Part shown: one piece after another, positions 40,887 through 46,671 of the stretch
How positions within the stretch are numbered: position 1 is the stretch's first letter
Layout of the letters: each line of letters begins with the position of its first letter
Origin: Paenibacillus aestuarii
Lineage (GTDB): Bacteria; Bacillota; Bacilli; Paenibacillales; NBRC-103111
Direction of reading: 5' to 3'
Length of the DNA: 46,671 nt
Assembly: GCF_027789125.1 (NCBI RefSeq)
Contig: NZ_JAQFVF010000071.1
Span: 1-46,671, forward strand
Position numbers and translations under genes: made by a program
The notes under the pieces: model-generated
Database searches by the model: none
The model's input: only the letters and a program-made list of their open reading frames with translations
What the model was told of the DNA's origin: nothing

Positions 40887-42189
40887 AGCAGCGACAAAGA
40901 AAGACCTATTTGTACAAACACAAAAAAAACTCACCCTTACCTATACGGGACTGATTATTCTTTTATTGGTGCTATTCTCAGCCATCGTGTTTGGCCTTAT
41001 GCTCGGTGTGGTCTACAAGGAGCAGAGGGCGAATTTGCAAGCGGCGATGTATGCCACAGAGAACGGGAATCTGGTTATTCCCGACTTGACGGATTCAAGC
41101 GGCAGCGGGCTATTTTTCTATTATGTTCTGGATGAAAATGGAGCTTTTGTCGCGGGCAGTGAAGCGATTCCGATGACTCGAACAATGAATTTGCGAGAGA
41201 TGTCTGAGTGGCAACCGCAGCGTGAAGCTTACCGGTTAAGCTGGATTCGCCAGCCTCACCATCATGAGCGGGAAGTACACGGCCCTAAGCGGGAGGATAT
41301 ACTCCTTTTTGTGGGAGCGCGTCCGTTTACGACCAAGGATGGGAAGATAGAGACGATTTATGCGGCTCAAGATCTGACGTTTTATTTTGAAGTGCTGCAA
41401 ATTCTGTTCTGGGTGTTTCTCACCATAATCGTTCTCTTTCTCATCGTTGCCGTTTGGTTCAGCTATAAAATGTCCAAAAAAGCGATGATTCCCATTCAAA
41501 AAGCTTATCAGCAGCAGCAGCAATTTTTGGCTGATGCTTCCCATGAGCTGCGAACACCGCTGAGCGTCATGAATACTTCCTTTGAGGTCATTGAGCTCGA
41601 GCATGGGGAAGACCTATCTCCGTACAGTAAAGAAGTTTTGTCAGATATGAAAGAGGAAGTAGGGCGAATGAGCCGGATGGTGCAGCACCTGCTATTGTTA
41701 GCCCGCTCTGACTCCGGCACGGCCGAGATTGAGCTGGCTGCATTTGATTTAGCGCCAAAGGTGCGCCAGTGGGTGCAATCCTTTGAAGCCTTGGCCAGCA
41801 AGAAGCAGATCTCGGTAAGGGCAGAACTCCCCGATACGCTGACGGTTACAGGGGATGCCGAGCGCATCAAGCAGGTCGTCTATATTTTATTGGACAATGC
41901 GATCAAATACACGCCAGAAGATGGAACTATTGCAGTTGCCCTGGACAGGGAGGCGAAGCAATGGTCGTTATCGGTTCGTGACACCGGCATCGGGATTCCT
42001 GCAGATGATGTTCCGCGCATTTTTGATCGCTTCTATCGGGTGGAGAAGCACCGCTCAAGAGCGGAAGGAAGCGCAGGACTTGGCTTGTCGATTGCCAAGT
42101 GGATCGTCAAGGCGCATCGCGGATCGCTCGAAGTTGTCAGTGTTGTAGGTGAAGGCAGCACCTTTATTGTAAGAATACCCTATGCCTAA
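40852..42189 (+). CDS. membrane sensor histidine kinase
   Basis: The protein of about 445 residues has TM1 at about 32-54, an extracytoplasmic sensor of about 130 residues with a His-rich stretch QPHHHER, and TM2 at about 183-204. HisKA follows with H231 in DASHELRTPLSVM, then HATPase_c with DNAIKYTPEDG, DTGIGIP, FDRFYRV and GLGLSI. The start is uncertain: GTG 40852 is the longest form, and TTG 40864 or 40876 are shorter options after GGGGAG. All overlap the end of the response-regulator gene. The pair resembles envelope-stress or cation-sensing systems; the signal is unknown. Confidence 0.9.
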   Translation: MSGELDTALRNKAATKKDLFVQTQKKLTLTYTGLIILLLVLFSAIVFGLMLGVVYKEQRANLQAAMYATENGNLVIPDLTDSSGSGLFFYYVLDENGAFVAGSEAIPMTRTMNLREMSEWQPQREAYRLSWIRQPHHHEREVHGPKREDILLFVGARPFTTKDGKIETIYAAQDLTFYFEVLQILFWVFLTIIVLFLIVAVWFSYKMSKKAMIPIQKAYQQQQQFLADASHELRTPLSVMNTSFEVIELEHGEDLSPYSKEVLSDMKEEVGRMSRMVQHLLLLARSDSGTAEIELAAFDLAPKVRQWVQSFEALASKKQISVRAELPDTLTVTGDAERIKQVVYILLDNAIKYTPEDGTIAVALDREAKQWSLSVRDTGIGIPADDVPRIFDRFYRVEKHRSRAEGSAGLGLSIAKWIVKAHRGSLEVVSVVGEGSTFIVRIPYA

Positions 42190-42196
42190 ATTTGTG

Positions 42197-42236
42197 CCCT
42201 TTCTTCGTCGATTGCGAAGGGAGGGTGTTTTTTTTG
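42197..42236 (+). terminator. intrinsic terminator after the histidine kinase
   Basis: CCCTTTCTTCG pairs with CGAAGGGAGGG (two G-T pairs) and is followed by eight T a few bases later. Confidence 0.82.
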
Positions 42237-42240
42237 GGCA

Positions 42241-42272
42241 TTTACCGTACTTTTACTTTTCATCGGTATAGT
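42241..42272 (+). promoter_or_regulatory. second response-regulator box and -10, before the PspA operon
   Basis: TTTACCGTACTTTTACTTTT then CAT is followed by TATAGT at 42267-42272, exactly 26 bp after the start of the box as in the two-component operon promoter. It is likely the target promoter of the adjacent response regulator. Confidence 0.72.
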
Positions 42273-42318
42273 GATCGGTGTAAGCAAGATAGAAACAGGA
42301 CGAAAGGATGGAAGAAAC

Positions 42319-42795
42319 ATGAGAATCAGATCCGAGAAACGTTGGATCAAGAGATGGATCATTGCCGCGCTGATTGTTGCTGTTATTGGTATTGGTGCAG
42401 GAGTAGCGGCTAAAGAGATGGGCGGATCCAGGTACGAGCAGGCGTTTCAACATGCCAGACAAGCTGTAGGCTCGTACACAGGGCTCATCTTGACGGAGAA
42501 GGAGAACCAACATCAAACGCTGGAACGGCCGGGTAGCTCCCATGAACGGGGAGGCAGACATGAAGGCGGCGGGTTTGGCGGTCACGATATGGCGGGAGCT
42601 GGAGTGGCAGCTGCTGGTGTTGTACTCGGTGGCGCAGCGCTTTATTGGGTATGGAAGCGAAGAAAGAAAGCGATTGGCGTTACGGCTGTGCAGGGAGCTA
42701 ACATGGCTTCTGCAGCGGCGCTGCTTCCTTCGACAGCTGATTATCTGGATCAATGGGAACAACAACATACAACGAATACCAAAGGAGTCGAGTGA
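42319..42795 (+). CDS. two-TM membrane protein upstream of PspA (LiaI-like position)
   Basis: The 158-residue protein has TM1 at about 13-31 and TM2 at about 92-112. A His/Gly-rich segment lies between them (about 64-90, HERGGRHEGGGFGGHD), and the cytoplasmic tail is basic then hydrophilic. No family is recognised. In Bacillus the small membrane protein LiaI precedes the PspA-family LiaH and anchors it; order and topology here are analogous, although sequence homology is not evident. GAAAGGATG sets ATG 42319. The PspA gene starts 2 bp after its stop. Confidence 0.7.
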   Translation: MRIRSEKRWIKRWIIAALIVAVIGIGAGVAAKEMGGSRYEQAFQHARQAVGSYTGLILTEKENQHQTLERPGSSHERGGRHEGGGFGGHDMAGAGVAAAGVVLGGAALYWVWKRRKKAIGVTAVQGANMASAAALLPSTADYLDQWEQQHTTNTKGVE

Positions 42796-42797
42796 AT

Positions 42798-43460
42798 ATG
42801 GGGATTTTTGGTCGAATTAAACATGTCGTTTTAGCTGAAACTAATGGGTGGTTGGATCGAATCGAGCGGCCGATCGATATGGTCGATCAATATCTACGTT
42901 CGTTTAATCAAGAGTTGTCGAAAGCGCAAAGGGCTCTGGCGAATCAATTATTTATTGAAAAAAGACAAGCTGCGCTCGTTGCCGAAACCGAGGCAGTTAT
43001 TGTTAAAAGAGCGCGCCAAGCCAAATTGGCGGTGGAACGTGGCGAAGATCATATCGCGAAGCTGGCTTTGCAGGAAAAAATCCTGGAAGAGGGCAAATTG
43101 GCGGCTTATCAAGCGCAATATGAAACGATCAAGAATCAGACGGCATCTTTGGAAGAGAAGATTGAACAACTGCGCGTAAAAGCTGAAGAATTCAATCACC
43201 GTCGGCTGCTGCTCGCTTCCCGGGCTAATATTGCAGGCTCCATGAAACAGTTGAATCAGATGGCGATTTCTTTTCAGACAGAGCCAACCTCGCAGGGGTT
43301 TGCGCGAGCGGAAGAGCAGGTATTGATGATGGAAGCGGAAGTCGAGGCGCTGGCTCATTTCACCGCCCCATCCAAGCGAACGGCGCCGCAATATTTGGAT
43401 CCGCGTCTGAAGGACGATATTGAGCTAGCCTTGGCTGAATTGAAACGACCGACTGTGTAA
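42798..43460 (+). CDS. PspA/IM30 family envelope-stress protein (LiaH-like)
   Basis: The 220-residue protein is almost wholly alpha-helical coiled coil. The N-terminal amphipathic segment MGIFGRIKHVVLAETNGWLDRIERP is followed by IDMVDQYLRSFNQELSKAQRALANQLFIEKRQ, as in PspA/IM30 proteins. These assemble on stressed membranes. AAAGGAG precedes ATG 42798 and the gene is coupled to the two-TM protein. The response-regulator box upstream of the operon implies induction by the adjacent two-component system. Confidence 0.88.
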   Translation: MGIFGRIKHVVLAETNGWLDRIERPIDMVDQYLRSFNQELSKAQRALANQLFIEKRQAALVAETEAVIVKRARQAKLAVERGEDHIAKLALQEKILEEGKLAAYQAQYETIKNQTASLEEKIEQLRVKAEEFNHRRLLLASRANIAGSMKQLNQMAISFQTEPTSQGFARAEEQVLMMEAEVEALAHFTAPSKRTAPQYLDPRLKDDIELALAELKRPTV

Positions 43461-43489
43461 CATCACGAGTAGGAGCATGCTGAAGAGCC

Positions 43490-43538
43490 GGTAAACACAT
43501 GGATGATGCGGATTCCTTGTGTTTACCTTGCTTTTTTT
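43490..43538 (+). terminator. intrinsic terminator between PspA and the di-heme-like gene
   Basis: GGTAAACACA (43490-43499) and TGTGTTTACC (43518-43527) are perfectly complementary, followed by CTTGC and seven T. It may partly insulate the membrane-protein gene downstream or act as an attenuator. Confidence 0.8.
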
Positions 43539-43573
43539 GTCGTGTAAACCTAGGTCAAAAGGGGGAAAAGAAC

Positions 43574-44122
43574 ATGAGTGTCAGGGAAGGGACGGTCACT
43601 CCATCAACATGGATCCCCAAGAAGGATCGTGTTTGGGTAATTGCAGCAGCGGTGGTCGCTGTGCTATTGGTGCTTTGGCAGTTGAAGGGGCTTCTGCAGC
43701 TCTCTTCGGCGGCTTTGCACAGCCGGCAATTCGAGCGAACCTTTAAAGGCTTTGGCTCCAATGCCCGGATTGCTTTATTTTTTGTGCTAGCTAATTACGT
43801 GTTGCTGCTAGTTATGAAACTGCGGGTGTGGGATGGATTAAGTACGGTGAAAAAATGGATAGCGCAACTGCTGCGTTTAGCCCGCAGATGGCATACGCCG
43901 ATGGCGATTATCGCGATTGCTTTTATCCTTTTGCATACCGTGGCTGTGTTTATGTACGGGTTCAAATGGGATTTCAACAACATTAGCGGATTGCTCGCCT
44001 TGCTAGTGCTGCTGCCAGTACCTGTATCAGGACTGTTTCGCTACAGGAGACTAGACCGGAAGTGGCATCTGCGCACGGGCGTGGCATTTGCTGTTTTGTT
44101 TTTGATCCATGCGTTTTTGTGA
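43574..44122 (+). CDS. four-TM membrane protein with two H-x13-H helices, probable di-heme b protein
   Basis: The 182-residue protein has TM helices at about 20-38, 64-81, 107-128, 138-155 and 166-181. Two of these carry paired histidines 14 residues apart: H107/H121 (RRWHTPM...FILLHTV) and H165/H179 (RKWHLRT...FLIHAF). This spacing is the bis-histidyl heme pattern of ferric reductase/NOX and MsrQ-type membrane cytochromes. There is no flavin domain. The protein family is not recognised by name. ATG 43574 has GGGGGAAAAG upstream. It follows the PspA operon after a terminator and may be part of the same stress response. Confidence 0.72.
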   Translation: MSVREGTVTPSTWIPKKDRVWVIAAAVVAVLLVLWQLKGLLQLSSAALHSRQFERTFKGFGSNARIALFFVLANYVLLLVMKLRVWDGLSTVKKWIAQLLRLARRWHTPMAIIAIAFILLHTVAVFMYGFKWDFNNISGLLALLVLLPVPVSGLFRYRRLDRKWHLRTGVAFAVLFLIHAFL

Positions 44123-44321
44123 ATGGATGGTTGGGGGGAGCGCTTGGGGCGTGTGCGCGGGCGGTGCAGGGTAGCGAGTTGGGTAGCGGATGTGCCCGAC
44201 TTGACGAGCGCTGAGCAGTTTCGCGCCCAGCGCAACGCGCAATGTATAATGGATCCGATCTTCCCCTACAATTTAGTTTCTTGATCTTGGCAAGATGCAC
44301 GCAATACGGACATCACCATGC

Positions 44322-44798
44322 TCATTTTGAATTGTTGTATACAGGAGTTTTAGATTCTTTAGGAGGAATTATCTCAGCATCTCCGGGTTTTGCTAATACT
44401 ATATACCATTTATCTCCGGTTAACCGTGTGGAAAAAGGTACATTTTCGTATATATTTCCATCTTGTGTATAGTTAACGAAAAACTTGTAATTTGCATCAT
44501 CAATTTTTTGGGATTTTGTAATACTAATACCGGATATTTTTACTGAATTAATGCTATTAGAAAAAATTTCTCTATCAGGTAAATTTGATGTATCAAGCAT
44601 TTGATATGCTTCATCTATCTTTTTTTCTGATACTGCAGTTAAGTAATTATTAACTAAATTTTCAGCTTGAATTTGTTGAGTGGTAGTCTGGTTAGTGTGT
44701 TGATTTTCACTTTTTTTAATAGACTTGCTACTACAACCAGTTATGCACAATACGATACAAATTAATAGGAACATATATCCAGTTCTAAATCTTTTCAT
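44322..44798 (-). CDS. hypothetical lipoprotein
   Basis: The 158-residue protein has a signal peptide and lipobox CITGC (cysteine at about 22). A polar linker and an NTF2-like region follow (AENLVNNYLTAVSEKKIDEAYQMLDTS... KWYIVL), similar to secreted NTF2/DUF4878 lipoproteins. AAGGAGGTAATC precedes ATG 44798, which removes an eight-residue extension. The gene is AT-rich compared with genes to the left and belongs to the island at 44280-46150. Function unknown. Confidence 0.78.
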   Translation of the reverse strand: MKRFRTGYMFLLICIVLCITGCSSKSIKKSENQHTNQTTTQQIQAENLVNNYLTAVSEKKIDEAYQMLDTSNLPDREIFSNSINSVKISGISITKSQKIDDANYKFFVNYTQDGNIYENVPFSTRLTGDKWYIVLAKPGDAEIIPPKESKTPVYNNSK

Positions 44799-44875
44799 GA
44801 TTACCTCCTTGATGTCTATCATTGAAGATTATTTACTATTTACTAATCATATTTTTGTAATCTTGTGCTTTTGAA

Positions 44876-44914
44876 ATGAAAAAGCAACATCAGAGCTTAA
44901 TCACTGAGGCTGCT
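44876..44914 (-). terminator. terminator of the exported-protein gene
   Basis: On the minus strand AGCAGCCTCAG pairs imperfectly with CTGATGTTGCT and is followed by a T run. Confidence 0.55.
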
Positions 44915-44939
44915 TTCTGTAACGCAAATAGTTATTTTC

Positions 44940-45512
44940 TTAATTTTGGGCGTATACAGTAATGTGCCCTGAAATGGTATACGAGTCACCTGAGCCTGTA
45001 TTTATTAATGCTTTATAAGAGCCTGTACCTACACCACTCCAAATATAAACATATGTAGAGTCAGTTGATGTCGACGGGTAGGAAGCGGTTGTTTTTTTGT
45101 CAGTATATGCGGCACTCCAGTCACTGAATTTATAAGGAGTAATATAATAGGTACCGCTAGTAGAGGTGGTATCTCTATGTGCATAAGAATTTATTTGAAG
45201 ATCGCCGCCATCGGACAAAAATGCACCACTATATACACCTACTGAATTTAAACCAGAAAAATTACCTTGCGTCCCTGAATTTCCATAAATCGCATGTTGT
45301 GCTATAAAGGGAGTGATCGCAGGTAGGGGGGTTGCATAATCAATTTTTCCTGACTCCACGTCTTCCCTGACCTTTCGTACTAAAATATCATCACTATTAG
45401 CTTGTGTAAAAGAATTGTCCTGCGAAATTTTAGCAGCAGTGGCTGGTAGGGCTGTAGATAGAATAAAAGCGGATGTTAATAGTAGAGAAACTATAACTTT
45501 TTTTGATTTCAT
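44940..45512 (-). CDS. secreted protein with shared N-terminal motif
   Basis: The 190-residue protein has a clear Sec signal peptide ending at about ATAA (residue 27). The mature N-terminus (27-62) carries the motif AKISQDNSFTQA... GKIDYATP, found ungapped in the neighbouring small protein. The rest is Ser/Thr/Tyr/Gly-rich and beta-like (YITPYKFSDWSAAYTDKKTT, TDSTYVYIWSGVGTG, YTISGHITVYAQN), with no cysteine. AGGAGAG precedes ATG 45512. No function recognised; it lies in the AT-rich island. Confidence 0.75.
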   Translation of the reverse strand: MKSKKVIVSLLLTSAFILSTALPATAAKISQDNSFTQANSDDILVRKVREDVESGKIDYATPLPAITPFIAQHAIYGNSGTQGNFSGLNSVGVYSGAFLSDGGDLQINSYAHRDTTSTSGTYYITPYKFSDWSAAYTDKKTTASYPSTSTDSTYVYIWSGVGTGSYKALINTGSGDSYTISGHITVYAQN

Positions 45513-45631
45513 TTTACTCTCTCCTATAATTTTATTTAATTCTTCTTGAGTCACTAGTAAACTGGAAGAATTATGTATAATATAACATATAATTCTAGTT
45601 AATTAAACCTATATTTGGAAATTTGTCAAAA

Positions 45632-45668
45632 AAATAAAAGAGAAGGTATAATCCTACTCTTTTATTTG
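45632..45668 (-). terminator. terminator of the small anchored protein gene
   Basis: AAATAAAAGAG (45632-45642) pairs with CTCTTTTATTT (45657-45667). On the minus strand a T run follows. Confidence 0.75.
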
Positions 45669-45688
45669 TAAAAAATTAATTTCAACTT

Positions 45689-45928
45689 TTATTTATTACT
45701 TGGCTTGATAGTAGGTTTTGCATATTGAATATCACCATTGATAACCGCTTTATTGACGGTTATAACGTTTTCATCTCCTGGTTTTGCTGGAGTAAATTCT
45801 TGATCTTGTTGAATTTTAGCAGGATTATATTCTTTGTCGATACGAGAAGCAATAATTTTGTCGTCCAATAAGATTGTTGAAATAATAACCACTGTAAGTA
45901 TTGTCAAGATAAGCAAGAACTTTTTCAC
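45689..45928 (-). CDS. small membrane-anchored or exported protein sharing the motif
   Basis: The 79-residue protein begins at GTG 45928, directly after AAGGAGGTGATAA. It has one N-terminal hydrophobic segment (KKFLLILTILTVVIISTILL) with no obvious cleavage site. The C-terminal half is the motif AKIQQDQEFTPA... GDIQYAKP (37-72), matching the secreted neighbour at 16 of 36 positions without gaps. Nothing follows the motif, so the motif itself may be the functional part, for example an exported peptide or binding module. An ATG at 45952 would add eight residues containing the RBS, and is unlikely. Confidence 0.72.
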   Translation of the reverse strand: MKKFLLILTILTVVIISTILLDDKIIASRIDKEYNPAKIQQDQEFTPAKPGDENVITVNKAVINGDIQYAKPTIKPSNK

Positions 45929-46185
45929 TTTATCACCTCCTTTTTTCAGCAAATTATGATTCGTTAAATTATGTATTTATTTGTGATCTTAAAAGCATTG
46001 CAAACTGGTGCAGCATTTTTTATATCCGATGGGTAAAATTCATTTTTTTCAGTATTTACCATATATCGAATTAGACGTCCATTAAAAGTAAAATGTTCAT
46101 ATAACATGTAAAAAAACATATTCTCTAAGGCATAGCGTGTAAAAATACGACGGATGCGTTGATGCGTACGTCAGGATCTGTGAAG

Positions 46186-46211
46186 AGGCCCATGCAATTA
46201 CGCATGGGCCT
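46186..46211. terminator. perfect hairpin in the gene-free right end
   Basis: AGGCCCATGC and GCATGGGCCT are exact inverted repeats around a 6-base loop, with a weak T run (ACTTGATTTT). The stretch 45929-46230 otherwise holds only AT-rich sequence, presumably including the upstream region of the small gene; no gene was recognised. Confidence 0.65.
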
Positions 46212-46230
46212 ACTTGATTTTGGGGCGCGC

Positions 46231-46671
46231 GATTTCACCCAATTGCAGCGGCAGTTTCGCTGGCTAGAGGGTGAAAACGGGCTGTAGTCCGGATAATTCG
46301 GACTACAGCTCGCTTAAGCGCGCGCGAAGCTGCTGCAATTGGGCATTTCCGAACTGCAGCCAGCTGGCCGCCGAATGGGCTTCCGCCCGCACACCGCTCC
46401 CCGTACACTTCCGCACCAGCGCAGTGCTGCAGTCCGGTTTAGCCCAATTGCGGCGGGGCTCGAAGCGCAGGCACGCGCTGCAGTCCGATTTCACCCAATT
46501 GCAGCGGCAGTTTCGCTGACTAGAGGGTGAAAACGGGCTGTAGTCCGGATAATTCGGACTACAGCCCGCTTAAGCACGCGCGAAGCTGCTGCAATTGGGC
46601 ATTTCCGAACTGCAGCCAGCTGGCCGCCGAATGGGCTTCCGCCCGCACACCGCTCCCCGTACACTTCCGCA
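46231..46671. repeat. 256-bp direct tandem repeat with internal inverted cores
   Basis: A unit beginning GATTTCACCCAATTGCAGCG starts at 46231 and again at 46487 with very few differences; the second copy runs out of the window. Each unit contains a perfect hairpin GCTGTAGTCCG/CGGACTACAGC (46281-46291 with 46299-46309). It also contains several cores of the type GCAATTGGGC...CCGGACTGCAGC in alternating orientation, related to the left-end repeat. Open frames within it are repeat artefacts. Confidence 0.93.

Noticed and set aside
44123..44280. G-rich stretch after the di-heme-like gene as a possible RNA or G-quadruplex element
   Set aside because: Only one GGGGGG run and no regular G-tract spacing or conserved hairpin could be seen.
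46271..46530. Small open frames on both strands in the right-end repeats
   Set aside because: They lie wholly inside the 256-bp tandem repeat, restate its internal repeats in protein form and lack ribosome binding sites.

Overview
The window looks like a chromosomal segment of a Paenibacillus or a close relative. Supporting features are Shine-Dalgarno-rich gene starts with frequent GTG/TTG initiation, LplB/YtcP/LipO-type ABC importers without their own ATPase, a large membrane-anchored AraC-type regulator, ECF sigma plus RsiV-like anti-sigma pairing, cre-like sites, an S-box (SAM) riboswitch and GH105 hydrolase. The assignment rests on gene types and style, not on a database match. No rRNA, tRNA, CRISPR array or insertion sequence was found.

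Layout. 1-254 is a 51-bp tandem repeat. 423-2582 holds a beta-hydroxyacid dehydrogenase and a LarA-type racemase. 2640-4190 is an ECF sigma/RsiV-like pair with a candidate self-promoter. 4191-6005 is an ArsR-SRPBCC fusion regulator divergent from two SnoaL-like genes, with three copies of a 16-bp operator between them. 6042-7133 is a lone DUF3626 gene. 7412-18932 is a sugar-acid locus: ABC importer, semialdehyde dehydrogenase, DapA-family dehydratase, enolase-superfamily dehydratase with the galactarate dehydratase II residues, AraC-type sensor-regulator, GH105 hydrolase and a BASS transporter. Read together they suggest uptake of pectin-type material and conversion of galactarate to 2-oxoglutarate. 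19094-20946 is an SDR/FAH pair with a cre site at its promoter, resembling the diketo-hydrolase route for deoxy sugar acids.

21081-25619 carries two tandem MpsC-family (DUF2294) genes bracketed by a duplicated ~70-nt RNA-like element, then a soluble PAS kinase and a CPA2 antiporter. 26274-28130 is a SAM riboswitch over an orphan protein resembling only the N-terminal domain of the enolase superfamily, plus an alpha/beta hydrolase. 28178-30743 is an XRE-cupin regulator divergent from DoxX, esterase and extradiol dioxygenase genes, similar in composition to the quinone-detoxification mhq genes. 31317-35504 is an RpiR regulator with a carbohydrate importer. 35829-40031 (minus strand) is a His-rich protein and a heterodimeric ABC exporter behind palindromic operators.

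40145-44122 is the most coherent candidate system: an OmpR-type two-component pair whose promoter box recurs, with identical geometry, upstream of a two-TM protein and a PspA/LiaH-type protein, followed by a small membrane protein with two H-x13-H helices (probable di-heme b). It looks like a Lia-type envelope-stress module under a different type of regulator with a redox membrane protein attached. 44280-46150 is an AT-rich island with a lipoprotein and two exported proteins that share an ungapped 36-residue motif. 46231-46671 is a 256-bp tandem repeat built from the same core as the repeat at the left end.
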